From Opisthorchis felineus (taxonomy: Eukaryota; Platyhelminthes; Trematoda; Opisthorchiida; Opisthorchiidae): 64,000 nucleotides of DNA. Location of the stretch: the NCBI GenBank assembly GCA_004794785.1, contig SJOL01003976.1:32030-96029 (forward strand). Direction: 5' to 3'. Positions 23,116 to 34,589 of this stretch are shown here, piece by piece. The position numbers and the translations under genes are program-made. The notes under the pieces were generated by a model. That model was given only the letters and a program-made list of their open reading frames with translations. It made no database searches and had not been told where the DNA came from. Every line of letters begins with the position of its first letter. The stretch's first letter is position 1.

Positions 23116-23459
23116 AGATTGTTGAATTCTGTGAAAAGTTTTTTGTAAGTTTAAGAATTGGATAGGTCTGTCGACACTAAACTTGCAGCCCAAAGAAACT
23201 GTGTAAATGCAGTGCAGGAGCTGTGCCCTGGCTATCATAGTGGCGGCTAAAATGAACTCTCATGGGTACAACTAAAACAAAAGCTTTTTTAAACTGCACA
23301 TGGAGCATGCAACGTTTTTTTATAAGTATTTTTTGTCTAAAATCGAATAACAACCACAAGCAGAGCATGTATTAGAGAAATACCACGTCATTTCTTTTGC
23401 CCGTCCCAATGGAAATTTGACACGCCTCATACGGCACCACCCGCACATTTTTTCGGGGT

Positions 23460-23467
23460 TATAAAAG
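23460..23467 (+). promoter_or_regulatory. TATA box of the CREC gene
   Basis: TATAAAAG lies 42 bp before the ATG at 23509. With a typical 25-30 bp spacing the 5' leader would be very short. Confidence 0.5.
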
Positions 23468-23508
23468 TCAAATAAGGTGGGAAAGCACCAGACCTCTAAC
23501 AAACCGTC

Positions 23509-23864
23509 ATGTATTCTCGCCAATTCGCACCCTTATTCATCTGCATAGTTATATGTGTTTGGGTTGAGAAATCACAATCCGATGAGTTTGAAAACCTTGA
23601 CGTACTAATGAACGAGCATCTTCGTCCGGACGATCCCCAAATACCTACATCAGGCTCGGTTCATTTTAATGCGTTCGGACAGCACGATTTCGACCTTGAC
23701 CATGAAGTTGTTCTAGGTTCATTTGAACAAACACAATACTTCAAGCAGCTTGAACCAGAGGAGGCGAAGATGCGTTTGGGTCAGTTATTCGAAAAAATGG
23801 ACACTAATCAAAACGGAAACCTGGACAAAAGCGAGCTCATCGACTGGATTGTACAGTCTTTCAC
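23509..23864 (+). CDS. CREC exon 1: signal peptide and EF1
   Basis: ATG follows a TATA box by 42 bp. It encodes the hydrophobic leader (FAPLFICIVICVW), an acidic linker and the first EF loop DTNQNGNLDKSE. Donor gtgagt, exit phase 2. Confidence 0.93.
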
Positions 23865-26800
23865 GTGAGTTATCTATCTGATGAAGCTTGTTTGGTTCTC
23901 GCCTTATGGCTTCAAAGTAGCCATTGAGGACTAGGAGAGCTCTACCAATTCCTCGAGTTCTGGCAAAAGAGGGGATATAAGTATAGCCGTAAATGAGTGC
24001 GTCCGTTATTTTGGATCACATTAAGTTCCCCATCTTTCTGAAGTGAGTGGCTGCCTTGGGTAAAAACATTGGGACTGACAAGCGCACCATATTATGCTCA
24101 CTACGTTCCCTTTTTCCATGCCTAATGCTCGCTTAAAGTTATCTCGCTTCACATCCTCGACAACCTTTGTTCCTGCTGCACCAAACTGTATGATACGATA
24201 CCGAATAGATTGATGTTAGTTGCGCTTATTTATTACGCCGTCTTATGACATCGTATCCGACCATTAGTCACATTTACTTGCCCAAAAACCTTACCCTTTC
24301 ATCCGAAGTGCAAGCTGTTTCTCAAAGCTCAGTATATTTTTGTTTTTGTTTCCGAAGAAGCTCTCTTAAGCCTGGTCGATTAGTAGTGGTCAAATTATTC
24401 CGAATTCTTTTACGACCCGCGCACAATCAGGTGATTGTTGCCATACCTTTCACCCAACTAAACGGAGGGGGTGTGTGAAGAAAATTTATTTTAGGGGGTC
24501 ATCATATTCTCCAGAGAATGTGAAAAAGCTGAGAGTGTTAAGTGCACAGACATAAAGAATTTGGCAAGTGTCGATTCCGGTCAACCAGTTCAATGAGTAT
24601 ACAATGTTCGCAACTAAGGGCAGCTCTTACCTTGTGTTGTGGTCGAGAACATAATCGTTGAAAGATCGTTCCCTCCATAACTGTTTTGCCCATCTTTTTC
24701 GTTTCAAGTAACCTAGACTTGGAATCCGCAAAAATCAAACTGAAAGACTACGACTCAGATCAGGATGGGACTCTTACGTGGGAGGAATACACAAACCGAG
24801 TATACGGATATTCTAGCACAGAACTGGAGCAACTGGCCAAAGATTCTTCGAACGAAACTCAAGCATTTTTGCAGGTGAGTGCCAATTCTCCTAAGATGTC
24901 TTCTATCAAAACGTTCAAAATTCTGGGCTATATTTAATTATTTATCAGTTGCTAGTCTTCTGCACTTGTATGAGACGGTTGAGAAATCAGACGGCCACCA
25001 CAAGAAATACACTCATTTTTTGAACAACTGACTCGGCTGAATCAATCTATCCCGAATAGCGTAGGCAAACGGTGTGACATGTTATAGCAGATGAATAATT
25101 AAAAACCATCTGGTCAAATAATAAGGCGATGCAATCCAAATAGGAGTATATTTCTAAGGGGTTGAGTGATGCTCAAAAGTGCTCTATCGATAGGCTTCGG
25201 GGTTGAACGAGGCTTATGAATGATACCCACCCCGTCGTTTCAACAGACCAAAGAATATTGACCAGTTGGTAGACTATACCTATGTAAGGCGGGGGTTGAC
25301 ACATTTTGGGATCTGGCAAGAGCACATTGCTGTCTGCAGACTTAAGACGGATTAACCGCAAGGCTTCTGATGAAATACTAAGATCTATGAGAACCATCCA
25401 CGATTTCTGACCACTCAGACCAAATATACATCGAGGAAGGGGGTTGAAAAGTTCAGATAAGGGTGCTTCAAATCAAACTGCGAGTGTCGCGATGTTAGTA
25501 TGTGGCTCACGCAACAGTATGCACCCAGTTTGAAATACCGCAACATGAGACATTCCTTGAACGAATGGCGGTCATATTCAAAAGAGGATTAACTGGATTG
25601 TGCGGTACATCTAGGGGTGCGAATAAATCCATGCAATCTTCTTCGTCGGAAAACTCAAGCCCGGGTGGTCCAGAAGGACTGATGTGGTGCCAACCTCACG
25701 GAAAAAGATAAATGTGAGAGAGTATTCCTCGAGATTGTCGTAGCGATTTTGTGATAGGTTGAGGTTCGATTTTAAGACTGGAAATTTCATTTACTACTTA
25801 GAATGGAAACCAAACATCTGATTATTGTTTCAGACTATTGAACCGCTTCGTTCTTCGTTCGATTCCAGGTACCTGGCTGTAACTGCTCGATATTACCGTG
25901 CAACTGTATGTACAGTAAACATTGGGGTCATAAGATTCGCTCACAGTCCGGATTTAGATTTAATCCAAAATGTATGCAGGCGAATGATCATTCATTCAAC
26001 TGAGTGATTGTGACTTTCATAGACGGCACGGGCTGAGTTCTACTATCCTTTAGGAACGTAAAGTTGAAGTTATAGGAACTTGATTGGAAGAATGCTCGGA
26101 AAGTGAATCTTACTCATTACCGACAAAAATTATTGTATTTATTGAGTATCCCGTTGTATTTGTTATCCGCCCAGGATAGTTCGAATGGCATTTTACTCCT
26201 CATGGACTAATTATTCCTGAAGAAATCACTTTGGCTGAGACTAAGCACAGTCATCAGCCTACTATATTTCATCAAATTACATAGAGGGAATTCAGTAAAG
26301 CAACGGGAAATTCCTGGCACTGGACTGCTTGAAAAGGAAAAGATATCGAAGAAGGGACTGGTGAGATTCCTGCCGTTTGTTGACTGATAACGGTTATTTC
26401 ACATTCATTCTCTCTCTCTCGACCTTTTCTTTCGGATTTTTTTAACATTCACTCCGAGTTTAGGAGTAGTCGAATCAATTAGCAAGTCCACTCAGGGAAC
26501 TTACTTGCCGGAAGATATTCACGTTTAACCAACTTTACCGCCATCATGTGTGGCGGCAAAACCCACCTGTGTACGTGACACCGCTGGTGCTCAGCCCAGC
26601 TGTATGAGACATGAAGTCAATAGCGTGAATTTCCCATTCAGTGTGACCGGACGCTGTTGGGCAAAAAACCTACCAGAATGCACCGCAGCTGAGCAATAAG
26701 TGACACATAGAAAACTAATTAAACTTCACCTTAATTAGGAGGATTATTGATTACGCTGCATTTGGTTTAAAACCATTAGGCGTGATGTGTCGATCTGCAT

Positions 26801-29800
26801 ACATTGAGTCGAATGAACCTAACAAAAGGGACAGCTAGTCCTGATAAGCTAAATCAAATAATCTAAACATAGGATGTACATTCTCAACCATCCAAAATCT
26901 TTGAAAGTTTCCAACCGGCCACAGATGTGCTTTAATTTAGATGTACGGGCTCACACACTTGAAAATCAAAGATTATTCGATCTTTTCAGTGGTCTTTTTT
27001 CCTCAGTTATACTACGCAGAAATTGAGAAGTGTCAGCCTCCTAACAGCGGTCAAAAGTATTTATGGACGGGTGCGAAAGCCCGTCCAAAGTGTCACAGAA
27101 ACATGTAGCAATACAATTTAGTGGATGCGAAACATGGCTTCAAGCATCGAAAGATCGCTTAGTCAGGGCCGTAGCGAGATCATGTTCGACAGATTTCTAT
27201 CTTTCATAGTTGAGAAGCTGCATCTGCCCAAAGCTTACTGGTGTGAACTAGCTGAGGATCAGCCTAACCAATATCATCGGTTAGTCCAAACCACGTACAG
27301 GCTGTTGTTCTCTCATATTCGAATAACTTTATTTTACGTCTTCAAGGGGACAGTACCATCCTTTCTCCTGAAACACCAATAATTTCGTAACTACTTACGA
27401 CCTTCCAAATTAGACTCAATTTTTCCCTGCAATAGTGTTTGGCACTTCTGACAGTGCTACCCCATAACAGGACCCCTGAAAAGTGCCTCCGATTGTGATA
27501 GAATCTCACTGAATGTTTTAGTTAGTTTCGTTGCTAGCCAGCGCACTGATTCTTGCCGTAATTTTACCGTTAGAGGCTTGTCATATGGTGAACAGCCTAT
27601 TCACTCTACTTTATCCACTAACCACATGCGGTGCAAGTATAAATTTTCACCCACTGGGACTATCGAACACGGGATTCTAATGTGATGCCCCTGTATTTCC
27701 TGGTATCTTGGTGACCCCGACTGGTAGCGCGGTGTCCTCTTGTCACATGTTTTTATTTAAGTTACCCCCTTAAACTGTTTTCAAATAAGCCTAGCAATTA
27801 CAAGACCATTTTATGAGTTTATCTACCTGAACTTCACTTCCCGAAATGTGCAAAACTAAAGTAGATTCGACGCTGAAAAGGCTTATGACCGTTACCAAAA
27901 TATTTTCTGGGATTAAGTTTGCTAAGAGATCAGTAGTACGTTCAGAAAAAACTGTATGGAAGTTTAAAATCAGATGTACCTGTACCGACTGCCGTGTTTC
28001 CTAGCACAGTGTCCGCATTTGTGTTTTCGCATCAGTTCTGTTTTTTGTACACAGAAGCAAAATAACGAATTAAATCGAGAGTTACAAAATTACTGACTTC
28101 TGCACCGTCAAACATTCCCTCAGGAGTCCGGAATTCAAAAAAAAGGGAATTTTTATGAAGCTTCCTCCCTCGAAAAGGTATACCGGTTGTGATTTTACCC
28201 ATTAGGTTTTTGGTAACCTGCTGAGTTCACCTAAGTGAAGCCAAAGCAAAGTTCATCCTCACTCAAGATTCCTCATCTATGCGCGGACCCTGAGTGTTTA
28301 TGTTTTGTCATGGAAAAAAAGCGAAATATTATCAGTGTCGTGTGTAGTAGTTGGGCAGTTTTGGGAGGAAAATGACATTCAAACTTATAACCAAAACCGT
28401 GTAAATTTCTAAACAACTTGTGAACTTCTCAACGAATGTTTTGTGAAACTGCCTTGGCTATTAAAAGTGAATAAGAACCTCGGAAAATCAGTCCCACCGA
28501 TATTTGGTTTATCATGCGCGTGACGAAACCAGATAGGATTTGTTCACGTTTTGTGTAAGAACACCACCGTTTTTTAACTTGTAAACCAACAACTACAAGA
28601 AAGCTAGTGTTACGCTGGAACTTTGTATTAGCTGAAGTCTCTAACCAACGTAGCGTAAGATTATCAATTGCTATGCAACTCTACTTGAAGGCAACAGATG
28701 AAGCTGTCAGTTTGTCTGCATTATTGTTGTTGGAATCCGGCAATTCATTTCAAACCTTTTGACCTAATCAAGCATGACGGAGTCTAGTAGATAGAAGGAA
28801 TGGGTGGCAAACTGAGTATTCTCATTTAGAGCCATGGTTAAAGACAGGCGGTGAATTACAACTGATGAGATTCGCACACACTTAAGCGTTCATGTTTCCT
28901 TGATCGCCATATCTCATTGCTGCTTCCTGAAGTTTGTTTTGTTTGCTAATTTAATTATTTACACCATTTTTTCGTTAAGTCGATCGAAGAAGAGAAGATC
29001 AAGTTTAAATCGGCAGATGTGGATCAGAATGGTCACTTGAATGCGACGGAGTTCACAGCGTTTGAGCATCCTCACAACTATCCCCATATGGCGCCATATG
29101 AAATAATTCACACGCTTAGAGACTTTGACGCAGACGATGACGGTTTCATAAGTCAGCAGGAGTACTTAGCTGACGGTAAGTTGTTCGAGACGAGAGTTGA
29201 TAGTAGAAAAGCCCAAGTATTACAGGGTTTTGCACTGGTTTCACGAAACACTGTAGATAATCGACTTGTGGAAACCAAGCGATGCATAGCTGAGTACCGC
29301 TAAAAAGGGTATTCAGCTAACACCTCGTATAACGTGTCATGCTTCCGTAGACCAACTGCTGTGTGCATAATAATAGTTTGTGTGGAACTTTCGACATTCA
29401 GTGTACATCATATAGAGTCGAAAAGACGTTTCATCTAAAACCAACAGAGTCGACTTTCCCAACAGATAGTCCTAACACAACGCCCACAAACAACATTTCC
29501 TGGCTTTATCCCGCGGTTTACTTTCCACCTTGTTACATCCGCCAGTCGCTTTCGCGTCATTTGTACGTAAGAGGACACTGCGTATGAACACAAGGGCAGT
29601 GAGATCACCCGGAACCCATGCACACCAAACACGCACTGGACAAAAAGCTGTGTTATAGCCCTCGTTTGGGATATGTTTGACTAAGTGCTTCCTGTGAACT
29701 AGCAGGTGTGAAGTAGGTATTCAGATAGCACCTAATACAAAAACCGAGCTGCCTGTTTACCCTACGGGTTGACGGATTAACCTTATTGTTTGGATATCTA

Positions 29801-32800
29801 CCCACAGTTGCATCGAGCTAATAGGGGTATATTCATTAAGTGTGCCGCCAAACGGAAACTTCAGTTGAGATTAACCCAAGTAATTTTCATTCCAGTTTAT
29901 TTTCAAACCATATGAAATCAAACCAACGGGGTCTGCTTTGCGATGCACCAGATATACGAGCTTGTGTGGAGACAGCTGCAAGTCACCAATGTGTGTCGCC
30001 AACTTTCTCACGTCCCCGAAAACTAAAAAGGACACATCAAACACAGGCGAATGGAGAAGTTCAGAAGAGTCTTACATCCAAACTGACCGAGCTGCTTAAA
30101 TGGTCTCTTTATACCCGTAGAATTTGCTATGATACCAGGACATCCAACGAGTATTTTTATTCTGTGTGATCCTCAGATATCTACAACACAACAAACAAGT
30201 AAGCAGTAATCAAGGAAGTCACTTAAAACAGATAAGTATGCCGTCAAACACTTTGTTCACCAAACAAAATCGAAATTAGAATGCAAGCTTGAAGTAGTAT
30301 ACAACAGGGAAGTTAGCATTCGTCGCTGTACAGCTGAAGAGAATACGAGATGGCTTTTGGGACAAGCTTCCTACGAAAATAATTTTAAGAACATAAAAGA
30401 ACTGAAAAACGAAACACAGAGTTGACAAGGACTGAGAGTCCTGTTATTGCTTGTTGATTCTAGTTATCGAGGTTGACCGATGCCAAATGTCAACCAGAAC
30501 TAACTTGGGAATAGATGAGCAGAGCCAACTGGCTGCCAGACTACGCCAAAGTCACGCCGGTTGCTCAACGTAGATGCAAAACTCAACCCATGCCAGCTAC
30601 CAACAGCGTTGATACGTATGGAATCAGATTTGTCAACAACGAGCACGATGAAACCTGTCCATATCGTAGGGGTTTAGATGTCGTGGAAGTGTTCTATCAC
30701 TTATTATTGTCACTTCATGTTGCAGCCTTCCATCCATCAGGAAGTTGTTTAGTTTCTTCAATTCCTTTTTAAAATTCCGACTGTAATGTGTACGTTTATT
30801 TTTATCCTCACCATTTTCACCAACATTTGAAATATTCAGAAAAGCATACCGCATCGGTCTTTGCTTTTTTGAGTTCGATTTTACAAACTGAACGCTAGTC
30901 AGCTACCGAAATTCTTCAATTTAGACAAAATGCACAGGGAAGCGTTCAAAATCGAGTTGGAGAACTTTAAAAGGTACGACACCAACGGCGATGGTCGGCT
31001 GGACCAAGAGGAGATGAAACACTGGGTTACTCCAGGTGAGTGACAAATTGCACTGGCATTGCCAGCCCAAGGCGTGACAACGGTACTAGAAAACGCAAAA
31101 GTTTGACTGCGAATAAAGGAAAAAACCGCTTCGGAGGCCAATATGGCATTGGTCCCCGAAGTATTTTTGCAGACTGTTCGACAAACTATTTAGGACGGCA
31201 TTAAGTGGGATGCACACGGCCCGAGTGGTCGGATCTTAAATCGACTGGATCAGAAACAGCCTGAGAACAAAAGGAAACTAAAAAAACAGGGGAACACCAG
31301 TGCAATCACTTAGCCTGACGAATTCCCATCGCCTCTGTGAAAAAATACGAACAGATTCCATGTTTCATAGGAGAGAATTTTCATGTCGCTTTCATGAGAA
31401 GGACAAGTAACGTGAACTGAATTAGCCTTCATTACAATTTAAATATTATGTTGATTAGGAATTATTCAATTCTCATTGGTTGTTGATAACTGTTAGCACT
31501 GGTATATGACGGAGAAGCGAGACGAATTCCCATCAACTACTTGCGAGCAATCTGTTTCTAACCAGAAGTTGGAAAAAATAGGCCTAAGCGAACAGGTGTT
31601 TTCAATAATACATCTTCTGGCCTATACAGATCCTATATTGGACCAAACGTAATAAAAGTGAACCAAGACAAGACAAACCAAGGCAAGACAGACGTGGGGA
31701 TGGAAAAGTCTACGTGTGAGTCAGGACAACTGTCATCTAACACGCACCTGATTGTCTGGGTTATGTGGGAGGTATGGTCTGGTGTCTTCAGACAAGAACT
31801 GTAATAGACTTATTGCACCGATTTAGGACCCCATCTTAATCGCAATCTCTGTCCGCAATATAAAATATGTCGGCAATATACCTGTCGTACTGAACGAATT
31901 CTGACATACTATACATTAGAACTTCAATCTCAAGTTTAGCCATGTAGATATAACAAGTAATGGGCTTAGCGGTGACCCCATGGCTATTCCGTCCCTTTGG
32001 CGATATTATTTACGAGTGAAATGAAACTGTACATTACGAGTGCAGCATAAGAGAGGTTCCTTCAGTTTAGCTGCTGGTATGTACAACACAATGTTCGTAG
32101 TTTCGATTCACGTGCACAGGTAGGTAACGATTTCCAGCAGAGGCACATGTGCGAATAAGAGAACTGCACCAAGCAAAGGCATGGTCCTATGATTGACATT
32201 ACTCTGCCCTATAAGGTCCACGAACTGAAATGGTGTGCAGCCTATAGCGAAAGATTTCACGTCGGATTGGCCCAGGACGTTCAACTAACCACTGAGCTGC
32301 AGGGTGTTAGGGTAAATTAGTCATGGCAACGATCGAGCACATCAGAGAAAACACTCTAAAGGAAAACAGTTACCCTGATCGGCTCATCTCAAGCCACGTG
32401 CAGGACACAACCCAAACTTATTCTAGTGCTACCTTCCAAGGCCGACTCCGCAGCAGTAAGATCCACTAACAAGCCGGATAGACGTCGGCACTTCTCAACT
32501 TCACCTCTCCTGCTCCCGCAAAGTAACGACAAACTGCCCGTGCTGATCTCATCGATTGTTGTTTGTGAATCCCAGTGTGCATGTGGTGCCACTTATTTAG
32601 GTCATATCGCGCGGTATTTGTCTAGGCGGATAAGAGAACACTGTCCAAAGTAACTCGTCCATGCAAAATCCATAGTCCAGTCCACCTAGCCGACGCTCCC
32701 TAGGGCGGGACATTGTAATTCGGACTGTATACCAGGTGCCACTTAGCCGGTCCAAAGCGATTGCCAAGGCTATCATCATCCGACTCTCCGCACTCGAGCT

Positions 32801-34589
32801 TTGTGCACAGAAGAGGTTTATCCAATCCCTCCAGCTGAGCTGGTCCAGTGTGCGTCTGAAGGTAGCGCGCACCAGGTCACATCCCAAATGACCCAGGCAA
32901 ATAGCTGTGTTGGATGACCTTTGCCCTGACTAACGCAGAGTTTCCCATCCCCAAACTGCCTTACCGTAATTGGTTCATTTTTATTGTTTGATTCCATATG
33001 TGGTCTGTACCGGCAAGATGATTCGTCGATAGCAATTGTTCGCCTAGTTTCCCCTTTTCTAATGTCAGCATAACAATCTTTTGACAACTTAAGCAGAATT
33101 GTTGCCGTTCCTTCCATTTTTGCCAAATACAAACCATTTTTACAGGCATATCGCATACCAACGTAGTAAGCACAAGTGTTGTCCAAAATCCAACCTCACT
33201 GTTCCATTCCACGCCTTGAGATTACGTATCTATAGCATCTGTATTCACTCTACTTCGTATAATAGTTTGGCGTGACCCAGTATCGAAAGGTGCTATACTT
33301 AACACACTACTCATAAGGTTGCTGAAAACTCGTCGACACGATAAACGAGAGATTCGGCTGGGTTCCAGGTGAGTCTCCCGTCATAACCAAATTGGTATGC
33401 AAATGAGTGTATTATGCTAGGTGCTATACTGCTATCTTATTAAGTCTCTGTGGATTTCCTTGGTTTGGATGGCCATCGCCTTGCAACGAGCGATTTGTTG
33501 CAGGATAGGCGCAACTGAAGCTCCGATCTAAGGTTCGCGGGCGGCTAGACCACTGGGGCGTCCGACCACATCACCATGACCAAGATCTAACGGCAACCTG
33601 TTCCTTTCTGTGTGATTTTCCTGCTTACCTTAATCTCTTACGCTACCGGTACATGTGAGCCTGTCTGATCGACCATTGATGCCCTGCATTTTTGCGCACT
33701 GCCACTGCTGACGTAAACGTTATCTTTTAATAACATTTCACTTTTAGCCGGTAACTTCCACGACTGTCCACTAATAAACACCCCACGCAAACCAAATCCG
33801 CAGTTCGATTGTGTGTTGCAAATTTGCTCTAACTCATCAACTTCAACTTTAGAGCCCTTTCCATATTGTCACTGACTCAATACAAGGATTCGCTACGTAC
33901 TAGTATCATTGATATAAGGAAGCGCTAATTCGAAAATGCCGTCTGTGGGATACTGCCCGAGATCCTATAATGGATATAAGGCGATATGCACAGCGGACGT
34001 CTGATGCTATATTAGACAGTGAAAGCAAATAAGGTCACACGAAACAACGGAGCCACATTATTTTACCCATAAAAGATAATTAAAAATTCCGGTCCGTCTC
34101 TGTTCGACTGTTATGCAGTGGACAGTAGACTAAACGGACGAAAGTAGGAAATCCGTAACCTCACACCTTAAACGTACTTTCCTGTTTTTTAACAACACCA
34201 ATGAAATAATTTGTTGGACGTTGTTGACTTTGACCTCAAGGAGGGGATGATTAGCGAGACGTCGTCTCAGAAAATCCAAATCACTTCATAATATCTACCG
34301 ACAGCAGGTTATGTGAGAACGCAGACGTTCTTAGGCTGTTTTCAGGACTGCTTTGTCCAGCACCACCACAGTTCATAAATAAAGCCCCACTTTTCCTTTC
34401 ATCTTACTTTTAACAGGATTCCAGCGAACAGCTACGGAAGAAGCCGAACATCTATTCAGTGAGACGGACGCGAATGGAGATAAGGAACTTAGCAAAGAGG
34501 AAGTTTTGGCTCAACATGAGTTATGGGTCGGAAGTCAGGCAACCGATTATGGAAGGCACTTGGAACATAGCATTAGAGACGAATTGTGA
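23509..34589 (+). CDS. CREC-family six-EF-hand protein (calumenin/reticulocalbin type)
   Basis: A low-affinity Ca2+-binding protein of the secretory pathway. Five exons (23509-23864, 24709-24874, 28980-29175, 30925-31035, 34417-34589) join with matching phases into 333 residues, the usual CREC length. Residues 1-24 form a hydrophobic signal peptide. Six EF loops are visible: D98-E109, D134-E145, D187-E198, D224-E235, D258-E269 and D294-E305. The first five have good Asp/Asn ligands and the Gly at loop position 6; the sixth has Lys there (DANGDKELSKEE). The conserved C-terminal LWVGSQATDYGRHL is present, and the protein ends RDEL, an ER-retrieval signal. Calumenin and reticulocalbin cannot be told apart from this; the ER-retention end favours a reticulocalbin-like role. 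The next gene converges from the other strand. Confidence 0.93.
24709..24874 (+). CDS. CREC exon 2: EF2
   Basis: Acceptor gtttcaag, donor gtgagt. EF loop DSDQDGTLTWEE, then NRVYGY, typical of this family. Entry phase 2 (AC+T makes Thr), exit phase 0. Confidence 0.93.
24875..28979. other. CREC intron 2 (about 4.1 kb)
   Basis: No element identified. A CT microsatellite lies at about 26407-26420. The 85-codon frame at 27125-27382 has no known motif. Confidence 0.7.
28980..29175 (+). CDS. CREC exon 3: EF3 and EF4
   Basis: Acceptor cgttaag, donor gtaagt. EF loops DVDQNGHLNATE and DADDDGFISQQE; TEFTAFEHPHNYPHM matches the family's EFxAFLHPE stretch. Exit phase 1. Confidence 0.94.
29176..30924. 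other. CREC intron 3 (about 1.75 kb)
   Basis: Contains several short ORFs without recognisable homology. No repeat family assigned. Confidence 0.7.
30925..31035 (+). CDS. CREC exon 4: EF5
   Basis: Acceptor caatttag, donor gtgagt. EF loop DTNGDGRLDQEE then MKHWVTP, equivalent to the family's RHWILP. Entry G+AC makes Asp; exit phase 1. The spacer between EF4 and EF5 is about nine residues shorter than in vertebrate members. Confidence 0.93.
32400..32860 (+). pseudogene. Penelope-like element, GIY-YIG domain and C-terminus
   Basis: The plus strand reads SQCACGATYLGHIARYLSRR then IREHCPK, the shape of the GIY-YIG nuclease domain at the end of Penelope-like proteins. Farther on, in another frame, comes SKAIAKAIIIRLSALELCAQ and then KRFIQSLQLSW, the conserved Penelope C-terminus (AEAIAIR...ELCVQKxFV..L.LPW). 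Stops and frameshifts make it a dead 3' fragment. An octamer repeat with hammerhead relatives follows about 420 bp downstream. Confidence 0.75.
33277..33415 (+). repeat. Octamer repeat, copy without ribozyme
   Basis: Reads ACACACTACTCATAAGGTTG, then GATAAACGAGAGATTCGGC, AGGTGAGTCTCCCGTCA and TATGCAAATGAGTGTATT. Compared with the other copies, the hammerhead segment is missing here. Confidence 0.75.
34417..34589 (+). CDS. CREC exon 5: EF6 and RDEL end
   Basis: Acceptor tttaacag. Encodes EEAEHLFSETDANGDKELSK, LWVGSQATDYGRHL and the C-terminal RDEL, TGA at 34587-34589. No clear AATAAA follows within 300 bp. Confidence 0.94.

Larger units (their letters stand above)
31036..34416. other. CREC intron 4 (about 3.4 kb)
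   Basis: Holds the Penelope-like remnant (32400-32860) and an octamer-repeat copy (33277-33415), listed separately. The minus-strand frame of 122 codons at 32818-33186 overlaps the end of the Penelope remnant and is unassigned. Confidence 0.7.
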
